Positions 43,222 to 52,451 of a DNA stretch of 64,000 nucleotides are shown here, in pieces (the first letter of the stretch is position 1; each line of letters opens with the position of its first letter). The translations under genes and the position numbers were made by a program. Below the pieces are notes generated by a model. The model worked only from the letters and a program-made list of their open reading frames with translations, was not told where the DNA came from and searched no databases. The stretch lies in contig DVKT01000051.1 in assembly GCA_018715885.1 (NCBI GenBank), positions 18,431 through 82,430 of the forward strand, given 5' to 3'. The stretch is from Caccoplasma intestinavium. GTDB taxonomy: Bacteria; Bacteroidota; Bacteroidia; Bacteroidales; UBA11471.

Positions 43222-44574
43222 TTATGAGCGGGGAGTAAAACGCAATTCTTTTCCTCGGCATGACGGTTCGACCTGACCGTTTTGAAATGCAACGACTCCA
43301 TTGACAAACGTCTTATCGATCGTAACGGGAAACGTATGATTCATAAACGGCGACCAACAACATTTCGTCAGAATATTCTCGGGAGTAACGGTATAAGACT
43401 TTTTCGGATCGACCAGTACCATATCGGCATAGTAGCCGGGACGAATAAACCCTCTGCGATCGATACCGAACAATCGGGCCGGTGCATGACACATACGTTC
43501 GACAACCGTCTCGACAGGAATTTCTCCCTGTAATGATTTTTCGAGCATCACTTGCAAAGAATGCTGCACCAAAGGGCCACCCGAAGCGGCTTCGAGGCAC
43601 GAGCCCTGTTTTTCGGCCAAAAGATGCGGAGCATGATCGGTCGCCACGACATCGATCCGTCCCGAGACGGTAGCCTTCATCAAAGCGATACGGTCGGCAG
43701 CCGTTTTGATTGCCGGATTCCACTTAATCAGATTACCGTATTGTGCATAATCATTGTCATCGAAATACAGATGATGCACACACACCTCGGCCGTAATCTG
43801 CTTTTCCTCGATCGGTCCATCGCTCAAAAGCGATAATTCTTTCGCCGTAGAAAGATGAAGCAAATGCAAACGTGCATTGTAACGATGCGCCAATTCCACC
43901 GCTTCGGACGAAGAGGCATAACAAGCCTCGGCACTGCGTATCAACGGATGGTAGATAACAGATAAATCTTTTCCGAATTTCTCGATATATTTCTCTTTAT
44001 TGGCTTTGATGATTTCTTCTTTCTCACAATGCGTCGCGATGAGTGTCGGCGCTTCGGCAAAAATGCGGGCCAACGCCTCGGGACTGTCGACCAGCATATT
44101 TCCGGTCGAAGAGCCCATAAACACTTTTATACCGCATACCCGACGATAATCGGCTTTGAGCACCTCGTCGATATTATCGTTCGTTGCTCCGATATAAAAC
44201 GAATAGTTGGCAAGCGAGGTTTGCGCCGCCCGGGAAAATTTCCATTCGAGAGCTTCGCGCGTCGTTGTCGGCGGTTTTGTATTAGGCATCTCCATATATG
44301 ATGTAACCCCACCGGCCACAGCCGCCATCGACTCGGTATTTATATCGGCCTTATGTGTAAGACCGGGTTCCCTGAAATGCACCTGATCATCGATGACACC
44401 GGGCAACAGCCACTTACCGGAAGCATCGATGATTTCATCGACGTGCTCCTCGATATCGGTATAGCTATCGTCGGTATAAACGGTCGAAATAGTATCTCCC
44501 ACCACCAAGACCGAAGCCTCCCGGCTTTTCCCCTCGTTTATAAGAAGTGCATTCTTTATCAACAGGCTTTTCAT
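43222..44574 (-). CDS. pyrC: Dihydroorotase
   Basis: This 450-residue amidohydrolase cyclises carbamoyl-aspartate to dihydroorotate in pyrimidine synthesis. TIM-barrel metal-site segments are DDQVHFREPGLTHK (about 62-75), THCEKEEII (about 181-189), HLLHLSTAKE (about 242-251) and ATDHAPH (about 314-320). The usual first ligand pair HxH reads QVH here (Gln64, His66). I recall the same change in other Bacteroidota dihydroorotases. It is followed downstream by a terminator hairpin and preceded by the glycosyltransferase gene 15 bases upstream. Confidence 0.94.
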   Translation of the reverse strand: MKSLLIKNALLINEGKSREASVLVVGDTISTVYTDDSYTDIEEHVDEIIDASGKWLLPGVIDDQVHFREPGLTHKADINTESMAAVAGGVTSYMEMPNTKPPTTTREALEWKFSRAAQTSLANYSFYIGATNDNIDEVLKADYRRVCGIKVFMGSSTGNMLVDSPEALARIFAEAPTLIATHCEKEEIIKANKEKYIEKFGKDLSVIYHPLIRSAEACYASSSEAVELAHRYNARLHLLHLSTAKELSLLSDGPIEEKQITAEVCVHHLYFDDNDYAQYGNLIKWNPAIKTAADRIALMKATVSGRIDVVATDHAPHLLAEKQGSCLEAASGGPLVQHSLQVMLEKSLQGEIPVETVVERMCHAPARLFGIDRRGFIRPGYYADMVLVDPKKSYTVTPENILTKCCWSPFMNHTFPVTIDKTFVNGVVAFQNGQVEPSCRGKELRFTPRS

Positions 44575-44589
44575 TCCAAACAGAAAGGA

Positions 44590-45351
44590 TTATTGTTTTT
44601 TCTTTTGCGGATATTTTCTGAACCAACTCGACATTTTCAGTCGCAACACTCCAAACACAGCCTCTCCAAATATTCCACTGCTCATCTTGCTTACTCCCAA
44701 TTCTCTATTTACAAAGATAATGGGAACCTCGGCAACCTTAAAACCGCATTTATAGGCTGTAAATTTCATTTCTATCTGGAATGCATATCCTTTGAAATGT
44801 ATCTTGTCGAGATCGATGGTTTCGAGCACTTCGCGTCGATAACAAATAAATCCTGCCGTTGTATCGGCAATCTTCAATCCGGTAACGATACGGACGTATT
44901 TCGAGGCATAATACGACATGACCACACGCCCCATCGGCCAGTTAACGACATTCACTCCCGAAATATACCGAGACCCGATAGCGACATCGGCTCCTTGATG
45001 GGCACAGGCATCGTAAAGGCGTAGTAAGTCTTTGGGGTTGTGCGAAAAATCGGCATCCATTTCGAATACATAGTCGTATTTTTGCTCGACCGACCATTTG
45101 AAACCGGTAATATAAGCCGTACCGAGACCGAGCTTTCCTTTCCGCTCGATCAGATGCAGATGACCTGCAAACTCATCGGCCTGCAACCGTTTTACGATAG
45201 CGGCCGTGCCGTCGGGCGAACCGTCGTCGATGATCAACACATCAAATACATGCGGCAGTTCCATAACCGCCCGAATGATATTTTCAATATTTTCCTTTTC
45301 GTTGTAGGTCGGAATAATAACTACTCCGTCGGCCTTTTGTACTTCACTCAT
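44590..45351 (-). CDS. Dolichol-phosphate-mannose-synthase-like glycosyltransferase (GT2)
   Basis: This 253-residue protein has GT2 segments VVIIPTYNEKENIENII (about 10-26), IIDDGSPDGT (about 40-49), EMDADFSHNP (about 96-105, metal-binding DAD) and IGSRYISG (about 124-131). It matches polyprenol monophosphomannose synthases lacking membrane anchor helices. It would transfer a sugar from NDP-sugar to polyprenyl phosphate for envelope glycan or protein glycosylation. It is co-directional with pyrC, 15 bases apart. Confidence 0.92.
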   Translation of the reverse strand: MSEVQKADGVVIIPTYNEKENIENIIRAVMELPHVFDVLIIDDGSPDGTAAIVKRLQADEFAGHLHLIERKGKLGLGTAYITGFKWSVEQKYDYVFEMDADFSHNPKDLLRLYDACAHQGADVAIGSRYISGVNVVNWPMGRVVMSYYASKYVRIVTGLKIADTTAGFICYRREVLETIDLDKIHFKGYAFQIEMKFTAYKCGFKVAEVPIIFVNRELGVSKMSSGIFGEAVFGVLRLKMSSWFRKYPQKKKQ

Positions 45352-45376
45352 CTCTCGAAGTATTGGTAAGTGGGTA

Positions 45377-45406
45377 CAAAGTTAAACGAAATAGAAAGAC
45401 GGCAAA
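45377..45406 (-). promoter_or_regulatory. Promoter of the glycosyltransferase/pyrC operon
   Basis: Minus strand TTTTG ending at 45403, an 18-base spacer and TAACTTTG (45377-45384), which matches TAnnTTTG. The -7 element lies 25 bases before the ATG at 45351. The 252-base divergent gap also holds the mfd promoter and otherwise shows nothing recognised. Confidence 0.55.
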
Positions 45407-45578
45407 ACTTCCGACAGACAAATTATAGAGAAACATACCATTTTTTCGGATAAATTACCCGACTGGTTCTATCCTCACAACTCTTTCTATGATTTAAATT
45501 TGTTTCAGGAATGTGACATGAAAACGATTATCCGCTTTATTCTTTATCTCTTCACTCTTTATTTTGAAGCAAAAAATG

Positions 45579-45586
45579 TAATTTTG
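45579..45586 (+). promoter_or_regulatory. -7 promoter element of mfd
   Basis: TAATTTTG matches TAnnTTTG, 17 bases before the mfd ATG at 45604. Confidence 0.45.
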
Positions 45587-45603
45587 CGGCAATTTACAAT
45601 ATC

Positions 45604-48600
45604 ATGGTCGAGCTTAATTCCTTACACACTCTTTTCCAAACCAAAGCACGTAACGAAGCGCTGAAAAAATTCGTAAAAGACGATAAGTGTATGCGGCTTC
45701 ACATATCGGGACTGCAAGGTTCTGCTGCTGCGTTATTGCTTGCGGGACTTCCCGAATACGGAACGACAACTCTTTTTATCGCCAATGATCCCGAAGAGGC
45801 CGGTTATCTTTACAACGACTTCATGCAGATAAGGAACGACAATCGGGTATTGTTTTTCCCTTCGGGATATAAACGTGCCTTGAAATACGGACAGACCGAT
45901 CCCGCCGCCGACATTCTGCGTACCGACACGATAAACCGACTGCAACAAGTCGACGAATCCCTCATCGTGGTTACTTACCCCGAAGCGTTGTGCGAAAAGG
46001 TGGCATCGAACGAAGAATTACACCGCAACACATTGCGGCTGGCCAAAGGCGAAAAATGCGATCTGGCATCGGTAGCCGACTTTCTTACGGGTTATGGTTT
46101 CGAGCGGGTCGATTACGTTTATGAGCCGGGACAATTTGCCGTCAGGGGCAGTATCGTCGACGTTTATTCTTTTTCGTCCGATCTTCCCTATCGCATCGAT
46201 ACGTTCGGCGATGAAATAGAAAGCATACGCGCTTTCAATATCGACACCCAACTTTCGCAGGATCCCGTCAATGAGATTTTTATCATTCCCGATTTGCAAG
46301 CCGGCTCGACATCGGGCATATCTCTGCTGCAATTCATAGATAAAAACACATTGCTGGCGGTCAAAGACCTTGCATGGGTACTCGAACGCATGCACAGCGT
46401 AGCAACCGATACGATTTCACAACAACTGCTTCTCACCGAAGAAGGCGACTTGCACGCCAAAGAAAAATTGATCGATACCGACGATTTCTCCCGCTATGTG
46501 CTCGACTTCAAACGCATCGACTACGGTGTAAAATCATTCCGCGACGAAACCGGCGCCACCTTGTCGCTCAACTGTTCGCCGCAACCGATTTATCATAAAA
46601 ATTTCGACCTTGTCAGCGAATCGTTCTCCTCGTTGTTGCAAGACGGATATAAACTGTATATACTGAGCGACAGCGAAAAACAGACACAACGCATTGCCAA
46701 CATATTCGAGGATAAAGGAGAGAATATACCGTTCACCCCGGTAAGCAAGACTTTGCACGAGGGCTTTATCGACAACGAACTGCATCTCTGTTTCTTCACC
46801 GATCATCAACTGTTCGACCGTTTCCATAAATACCAGCTGCGCAGCGACAAAGCACGGTCGGGCAAACTGGCCCTGTCGCTCAAAGAATTACGGCAATTCG
46901 AAGTAGGAGATTATATCGTCCATATCGATCACGGCGTAGGCAAATTCGGGGGCTTGTTCCGAACCGAACTCAACGGCAGTATGCAAGAGGTCATCAAGCT
47001 CATTTACCAGAACGACGACATACTTTTCGTAAGTATTCATGCCCTGCACAAACTGGCTAAATACCGGGCCAAAGAAGGCGAACCGCCCCGCATCAACAAA
47101 CTGGGGTCGGGGGCATGGGAGAAAATGAAAGAGAAGACCAAGAGCAAGATGAAGGATATTGCCCGCGACCTCATCAAACTCTACGCGCAACGTTGCAACG
47201 AAAAAGGCTTTGCCTTCTCTCACGACACGTTCATGCAACACGAGCTCGAAGCCTCTTTTATCTACGAAGACACACCCGACCAGTTGAAATCGACGGCCGA
47301 AGTAAAAGCCGACATGGAACGCGACCGACCAATGGACCGGCTCATCTGCGGCGATGTGGGCTTCGGAAAAACCGAAATCGCCATACGGGCGGCATTCAAA
47401 GCAGCTTGCGACAACAAGCAGGTGGCCGTACTGGTTCCCACCACCGTTCTGGCATTCCAACACTACAAGACATTCAGCGAACGGCTCAAAGATTTTCCTG
47501 TAAAAGTTTCTTACCTGAGCCGTGCACGCACACCGGCACAAATCAAAGAAACGCTCAAAGGTATTGCCGACGGCAGTATCAACATCATCATCGGCACACA
47601 CCGTTTGATAGGAAAAGATGTAAAATTCAAAGACTTGGGACTTCTCGTCATCGACGAAGAACAGAAATTCGGTGTCGCCGTGAAAGAGAAACTCAAACAG
47701 ATGCGCGTAAATGTCGATACCCTTACCATGTCGGCAACCCCCATACCCCGCACTCTGCAATTCTCACTCATGGGGGCACGCGACCTCTCGGCCATCACGA
47801 CCCCTCCTCCCAACCGCTATCCGATACAGACCGAAGTACACGCCTTCAACGAAGACATCATACGCGAGGCCGTCAATTTCGAATTGAGCCGGGGAGGACA
47901 GGTTTTCATCGTAAACAACCGTATACAACAACTCTACGAACTCGAACGGCTGGTACGCAAACTCGCCCCGGGTGTACGCACCATCGTCGGACACGGGCAG
48001 ATGAATCCCGAAGAACTGGAACAGGCTATCTTGGGTTTTGCTGACTACGAGTATGACGTGCTGATCGCCACAACCATCATCGAATCGGGTATAGATATGC
48101 CTAACACCAACACGATTATCATCAACAATGCCCAAAATTTCGGTCTGAGCGAACTGCACCAACTCCGAGGCCGTGTGGGACGAAGCAACAAAAAGGCATT
48201 CTGTTACTTGCTCACACCTCCCCTGCGCGAACTGACCGTCGACGCACGCCGACGATTACAGGCAATCGAGAGTTTCTCCGAGTTAGGCAGCGGCATACAT
48301 ATCGCCATGCAAGATCTCGACATACGAGGTGCGGGGAATCTGTTGGGCGCAGAACAAAGCGGCTTCATCGCCGATTTGGGTTACGAGACATACCAAAAAA
48401 TCTTGCGCGAGGCTGTACAGGAATTGAAAGAAGACGAATTCAGCGACCTATATGCCGAAACAAACGACGATGAACCCGAGAATTTCTCTCCCGATTGCCA
48501 AATCGAGTCGGATCTCGAACTGCTTTTCCCAAACGACTATATCCCGGGTGCATCGGAACGCATCTCGCTCTATCAGGAACTCGACAATATGGAAAAGGAG

Positions 48601-48951
48601 AGCGACATACAAGCCTTTGCCGAACGATTGCGCGACCGCTTCGGCCGCATTCCTCATGAAGGCGAAGAACTGATACGGGTGGTAAGCCTGCGGCGTATGG
48701 CCAAGCAGTTGGGTATGGAAAAAGTGGTACTGAAACAGGGGAAAATGATTCTTCACTTCATCTCGGACGAACATACTCGTTATTTCCAATCTCCGGCATT
48801 CGGCAAAATACTTGCCTATCTGCAAAAATATCCCCGGCGTTGCCAACTGCGCGAAATCAAGGGTAAACGTTCTATGGTCGTAGGTCAAGTCGACACGGTA
48901 AAGTGCGGAATGGAAATTCTGCAAGAAATACTCAACCTCGACGCTGCCTGA
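45604..48951 (+). CDS. mfd: Transcription-repair coupling factor
   Basis: This 1115-residue ATP-dependent translocase removes stalled RNA polymerase and recruits UvrA. UvrB-like N-terminal modules (about 20-330) come first. The RNA polymerase interaction domain (about 420-490) begins at RQFEVGDYIVHIDHGVGKFG. The RecG-like motor has Walker A GDVGFGKTEIAIRAAF (about 583-598), DEEQKFGV (about 684-691), SATPIPRTLQFS (about 707-718) and QLRGRVGRSNKKAF (about 853-866). The TRCF C-terminal domain ends the protein. The length is normal. Confidence 0.97.
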   Translation: MVELNSLHTLFQTKARNEALKKFVKDDKCMRLHISGLQGSAAALLLAGLPEYGTTTLFIANDPEEAGYLYNDFMQIRNDNRVLFFPSGYKRALKYGQTDPAADILRTDTINRLQQVDESLIVVTYPEALCEKVASNEELHRNTLRLAKGEKCDLASVADFLTGYGFERVDYVYEPGQFAVRGSIVDVYSFSSDLPYRIDTFGDEIESIRAFNIDTQLSQDPVNEIFIIPDLQAGSTSGISLLQFIDKNTLLAVKDLAWVLERMHSVATDTISQQLLLTEEGDLHAKEKLIDTDDFSRYVLDFKRIDYGVKSFRDETGATLSLNCSPQPIYHKNFDLVSESFSSLLQDGYKLYILSDSEKQTQRIANIFEDKGENIPFTPVSKTLHEGFIDNELHLCFFTDHQLFDRFHKYQLRSDKARSGKLALSLKELRQFEVGDYIVHIDHGVGKFGGLFRTELNGSMQEVIKLIYQNDDILFVSIHALHKLAKYRAKEGEPPRINKLGSGAWEKMKEKTKSKMKDIARDLIKLYAQRCNEKGFAFSHDTFMQHELEASFIYEDTPDQLKSTAEVKADMERDRPMDRLICGDVGFGKTEIAIRAAFKAACDNKQVAVLVPTTVLAFQHYKTFSERLKDFPVKVSYLSRARTPAQIKETLKGIADGSINIIIGTHRLIGKDVKFKDLGLLVIDEEQKFGVAVKEKLKQMRVNVDTLTMSATPIPRTLQFSLMGARDLSAITTPPPNRYPIQTEVHAFNEDIIREAVNFELSRGGQVFIVNNRIQQLYELERLVRKLAPGVRTIVGHGQMNPEELEQAILGFADYEYDVLIATTIIESGIDMPNTNTIIINNAQNFGLSELHQLRGRVGRSNKKAFCYLLTPPLRELTVDARRRLQAIESFSELGSGIHIAMQDLDIRGAGNLLGAEQSGFIADLGYETYQKILREAVQELKEDEFSDLYAETNDDEPENFSPDCQIESDLELLFPNDYIPGASERISLYQELDNMEKESDIQAFAERLRDRFGRIPHEGEELIRVVSLRRMAKQLGMEKVVLKQGKMILHFISDEHTRYFQSPAFGKILAYLQKYPRRCQLREIKGKRSMVVGQVDTVKCGMEILQEILNLDAA

Positions 48952-48980
48952 CAAATTTCAAACCCCTCCTCCCCATTATG

Positions 48981-49350
48981 TCAAAGATGACATTCACATT
49001 CTGAACGCAGCGTATGCGGAGTGAAGAATCTCTTGCAAGGTGTTGAATCCCTCACGGAACAATGACATTCTGAAAAACTTTGCCTTGAAGAATCCTTCTA
49101 CCAAGAGTAACTCTGCATGAGATCTCTCACTTTCGTTCGAGATGACAATGAGTGTTATTCTGAGGGGTAAAATCCCGAAGAATCTCTTGCGAAACGTATG
49201 TCATTCTGAAAGGCTTTGCCTTGAAGAATCCGAGAGTACAATCGCCACAGTTGCGAGAAAGAAAGGAGAGGATTCCTCGTCGGCCTACCGGCCTCGCTCG
49301 GAATGACAAAAATATCATTCTGAATGCAACGTAAGCAGAATGAGAAATCA
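48981..49350. repeat. Cluster A of CATTCTGA/GAAGAATC imperfect palindromes
   Basis: This 396-base gap between mfd and the IMPACT gene has no credible gene. It holds at least seven short units: about 48997-49035, 49065-49095, 49118-49147, 49155-49190, 49200-49232, 49270-49308 and 49314-49349. Most follow (T)CATTCTGA-N-GAAGAATC(TC) or its complement GAGATTCCTC-N-GGAATGACA, with variable centres such as CTTTGCCTTG. Units alternate in orientation, so the RNA could form several hairpins. Clusters B and C elsewhere in the window share the same core. Confidence 0.7.
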
Positions 49351-49962
49351 CGCAACCGGTGATTCTTCGGGGAAACGTAACGACTCGACTTTGGAAAGAC
49401 GTTCCCGCAAACGGGACATAAGAGAGCGACGCTGACGCAAGGTCATCTCGCAATCGAGTTCGAAATATTGGGAAAGGACAGTCGGCCCCTCCTCTTTCAC
49501 GACACGCATCACATCGTTCATAAACGGGTACTCAAAAAGAATGCGTATATCGTCCTCTACAAGACGTTCGACGATTTCGTTCGCTCGGATCGCATCGGCC
49601 GCCGCTGCCCGATAAGCCTCGATAAGTCCGCTCGTACCCAATTTTATTCCGCCAAAATAACGTACCACTACGATAAGGACATCGGTAAGTCCGAAAGAGT
49701 TGATTTGCCCCAAAATAGGTTTACCGGCCGTACCCGAAGGCTCTCCATTGTCATTCGCCCGAAACTCGGTACGGGCATGCCCCAGCATATAGGCCCAGCA
49801 AACATGACGGGCATCGTAGTACTCTTTCTGATAACGGGCGATAGTTTCCTTGACTTCGTCGAGGGTCGACACAGGTATTGCAAAGGAAATGAATTTACTC
49901 ATTTTCTCCTTATACAACCCCTCGGAAAGACGAGCTACGGTAAGATAGGTATCGTCGGCCAT
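49348..49962 (-). CDS. IMPACT/YigZ-family protein
   Basis: This 204-residue protein contains the UPF0029 N-terminal domain: ARHVCWAYMLG (about 52-62), NDNGEPSGTAGKPILGQI (about 70-87), VVVRYFGGIKLGTSGLIEAY (about 97-116). A C-terminal DUF1949-like domain (about 135-200) follows. The family is conserved from bacteria to man; the bacterial role is unclear, with translation-linked functions proposed. Its C-terminus runs into the adjacent repeat cluster. It is separated from nadC by 30 bases on the same strand and may be co-transcribed with it. Confidence 0.92.
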   Translation of the reverse strand: MADDTYLTVARLSEGLYKEKMSKFISFAIPVSTLDEVKETIARYQKEYYDARHVCWAYMLGHARTEFRANDNGEPSGTAGKPILGQINSFGLTDVLIVVVRYFGGIKLGTSGLIEAYRAAAADAIRANEIVERLVEDDIRILFEYPFMNDVMRVVKEEGPTVLSQYFELDCEMTLRQRRSLMSRLRERLSKVESLRFPEESPVA

Positions 49963-49992
49963 TCGTAAAAATCACAAGAGTTGAAGCTCTTA

Positions 49993-50841
49993 TCAGAAGG
50001 CTTTGAAACTCATATCAAGACCTTTGACCGAATGGGTCAATGCGCCGACCGATACGAAATCGACCCCGCACTCGGCATAGTCGCGTATCGTATCGATTGT
50101 AATGCCTCCCGACGATTCGGTTTCGTAACGACCGGCAATGAGCTTCACGGCTTCACGAGTAAGCTCGGGTGTAAAATTATCGAGCATAATACGGTCGACA
50201 CCCCCGACCCGCAATACTTCACCGAGCTCGTTGAGATTACGTACTTCGATCTCTATTTTCAGATTCTTTCCTTTCTCTTCGAGGTATCTGTGGCAACGGG
50301 TAATAGCGGCTTCGATGCCGCCGGCGAAATCGACATGGTTGTCTTTGAGCAGAATCATATCGAAAAGCCCGATACGGTGATTTACACCTCCCCCTATACG
50401 CACTGCCTCTTTTTCGAGTATGCGCATACCCGGCGTTGTCTTGCGGGTATCGAGCACCCGGGTATGCAAACCTTCGAGACGTGCCATATATTCATGGGTA
50501 ACGGTAGCGATACCGCTCATACGCTGCATGATATTGAGCATGATACGCTCGGTCTGTAAAAGCGACTGCACCCTACCGCTTACGACAAAAGCCACATCGC
50601 CGGGTTTTACATGCGCACCATCTTCTATAAAGACCTCCATCTCCAATGACGGATCAAATGCGGTAAATACGCGCCGCGCCACATCTACGCCGGCAAGAAT
50701 GCCTTCTTCTTTGACAAGAAGTTTGGAACGCCCCATTTCATCGGCAGGTATGCAACACAGCGTCGTATGGTCGCCATCGCCTATATCTTCGGCAAAAGCC
50801 AATGCAATCAGGTCATCAATCAGTTGATCGGGAGTTTTCAT
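49993..50841 (-). CDS. nadC: Quinolinate phosphoribosyltransferase (nicotinate-nucleotide pyrophosphorylase)
   Basis: This 282-residue enzyme converts quinolinate and PRPP to nicotinate mononucleotide in NAD synthesis. Visible landmarks are FAEDIGDGDHTTLCCIP (about 14-30), NIMQRMSGIAT (about 98-108), DTRKTTPGMRILEKEAVRIG (about 131-150), NHRIGLFDMILLKDNH (about 154-169) and IEIEVRNLNEL (about 194-204). The length is normal. nadA and nadB are not nearby. Confidence 0.96.
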   Translation of the reverse strand: MKTPDQLIDDLIALAFAEDIGDGDHTTLCCIPADEMGRSKLLVKEEGILAGVDVARRVFTAFDPSLEMEVFIEDGAHVKPGDVAFVVSGRVQSLLQTERIMLNIMQRMSGIATVTHEYMARLEGLHTRVLDTRKTTPGMRILEKEAVRIGGGVNHRIGLFDMILLKDNHVDFAGGIEAAITRCHRYLEEKGKNLKIEIEVRNLNELGEVLRVGGVDRIMLDNFTPELTREAVKLIAGRYETESSGGITIDTIRDYAECGVDFVSVGALTHSVKGLDMSFKAF

Positions 50842-50920
50842 ATTCTCGTTTTATATTTACTATTTTCCTTATTACGCACATTTCCCCGTATCAAAAAAGA
50901 GAAGGGAATAAAATAATCGC

Positions 50921-50928
50921 TATATTTG
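50921..50928 (+). promoter_or_regulatory. -7 promoter element of rlmH
   Basis: TATATTTG matches TAnnTTTG, 70 bases before the rlmH ATG at 50999. Confidence 0.5.
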
Positions 50929-50998
50929 TAGCTTGGTCGGCTGTACATTTGACACCCAACGACAGGCAAATGTACGCAAAAAACCTGTAATCCTACAC

Positions 50999-51472
50999 AT
51001 GAAAATAGATTTTTTAGTCGTCGGGAAAACAGCGCAATCAGGCTTCACCGAAGGCATTACCGAATATTGTAACCGCATAAAGCGTTATATTCCGTTTGAC
51101 ATGGTCGTCATTCCCGAATTGAAGAACACAAAAAATCTCAGTATCGAACAACAAAAAGAACGAGAAGGCGAACTGATACTGAAATCATTCCGAGACGGCG
51201 ACTTCATCGTGCTGCTCGATGAACATGGAAAGGAATTATCTTCGATGCAGTTTGCCGAGTATATCGAGAAAAAAATGCATACGACTCCCCGACGGTTGGT
51301 ATTTGTGGTAGGCGGTCCTTATGGTTTCGCACAAAGCGTATATACGACAGCACACGAAAAAATATCCTTGTCGAAAATGACTTTTTCCCATCAAATGATA
51401 CGCCTTATCTTCACCGAACAGTTGTATCGGGCTTTCACCATTCTCAATAACGAACCTTATCACCACGAATAA
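50999..51472 (+). CDS. rlmH: 23S rRNA (pseudouridine-1915-N3) methyltransferase
   Basis: The start ATG at 50999 (MKIDFLVVGKTAQSGFTEGI) gives 157 residues, the standard size. This SPOUT methyltransferase uses S-adenosylmethionine on helix 69 of 23S rRNA. The knot region shows LLDEHGKELSSMQFA (about 71-85), FVVGGPYGFAQSVY (about 101-114), LSKMTFSHQMIRLIFTEQLY (about 121-140) and a C-terminal NNEPYHHE. The DUF2490 gene follows after 10 bases. Confidence 0.97.
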   Translation: MKIDFLVVGKTAQSGFTEGITEYCNRIKRYIPFDMVVIPELKNTKNLSIEQQKEREGELILKSFRDGDFIVLLDEHGKELSSMQFAEYIEKKMHTTPRRLVFVVGGPYGFAQSVYTTAHEKISLSKMTFSHQMIRLIFTEQLYRAFTILNNEPYHHE

Positions 51473-51482
51473 ATCCGGCTTT

Positions 51483-52166
51483 ATGAAAAAATTCTTCCGT
51501 TTTTCCGCTTTGATTATAACGGGATTGTTACTTTCCCTTCCCTCTCATGCCAAAGACTATCTTTACGACTTCGACTACGGCGCCCTTATTTATGTCAGTG
51601 CCGGTAAGGACGTGTGCAAAAACCTTAATGTGCAAGTGCAGGCCGATTTATGGCTGAACGACAATTTTAAAGGATACGAACGTTTTATGCCTTCTGCGAC
51701 ACTGACCTATACCGTCATTCCTAAATACCTCAAAGCGATGGTATATTATGCCTATTTCAACCAAGAAGGGAAATCGGGTAAAAAAGATGTACACCAACAC
51801 CGTTACCAAGTGGGCCTGACCGGCAGCTACGCCACACCCCATCTCAATTTCTCGCTCTGTTCCAAATTTGAACAGACTCACAAAGACGGTATACCGAACA
51901 ACAAATGGCGTAATCAATTAAAAATCACCGGAACAATCGCCAAAGAAAACCCGTGGAAACCATTTGTATCGGTCGAGATTTTCGAGGCCATGAACAGTAT
52001 GAATCCGACCGGAACAGTCGGGATAGAACGTATCCGTTACGAAGCCGGCACCAATTATGCCGTGAATAAACTCATCTCGCTCGAAATGAAATTGCGCGCC
52101 GAACGGTTGACTATAAAAAAACAACTCTACTCCTCGGTAGGAATCGGGGTAAAATTCAATCTATAA
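51483..52166 (+). CDS. DUF2490 outer-membrane beta-barrel-like protein
   Basis: This 227-residue protein has a signal peptide (MKKFFRFSALIITGLLLSLP, cleavage near SHA-K). The rest alternates aromatic and polar residues as in a small outer-membrane barrel and ends in GIGVKFNL, a strand typical for BAM recognition. It resembles DUF2490 proteins, whose function is unknown. It follows rlmH by 10 bases and precedes repeat cluster B. Confidence 0.8.
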   Translation: MKKFFRFSALIITGLLLSLPSHAKDYLYDFDYGALIYVSAGKDVCKNLNVQVQADLWLNDNFKGYERFMPSATLTYTVIPKYLKAMVYYAYFNQEGKSGKKDVHQHRYQVGLTGSYATPHLNFSLCSKFEQTHKDGIPNNKWRNQLKITGTIAKENPWKPFVSVEIFEAMNSMNPTGTVGIERIRYEAGTNYAVNKLISLEMKLRAERLTIKKQLYSSVGIGVKFNL

Positions 52167-52189
52167 TTCATACCATAGATTCTTGTTTC

Positions 52190-52390
52190 TGATTGAGAAT
52201 CTCTTACCAAAATATTTCATTCTGAGGAAGTAACCCCGAAGACTCTCTAATGGAACGCGCATTTTTCAGGAGATTCCTCGTCGGCCTATCGGCCTCGGTT
52301 AACCTTGTTTTCCTCCTTCGCGCCTCGGCTGTGCCCGAACAAGCGTGTTCTGCACAGCACTCGGCTTGGCGTCGGTTCGGAATGACAGAC
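52190..52390. repeat. Cluster B of CATTCTGA/GGAATGACA palindromes
   Basis: This 285-base gap between the convergent DUF2490 and hemW genes holds TTCATTCTGAGGAAGTAACC-type and AGATTCCTCGTCGGCCTA-type units, ending in GGTTCGGAATGACA. A segment GATTCCTCGTCGGCCT (about 52271-52286) is shared almost exactly with cluster A (49270-49285). A longer inner palindrome with CCTCGG, GCACAGC and GGAATGACA looks like an expanded unit. Confidence 0.65.
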
Positions 52391-52451
52391 AAAATGTTAT
52401 AGGGGAGACTGTTCGTTCCTACCTATCGGTTTAAGAAAAATCCATATCCAT

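Noticed and set aside
46888..47760. 290-residue minus-strand frame within mfd
   Set aside because: Antisense shadow of the mfd motor domain; no motif and no promoter.
48981..49350. Possible CRISPR array
   Set aside because: Units are irregularly spaced, alternate in orientation and vary in the centre; there are no constant-length spacers and no cas genes.
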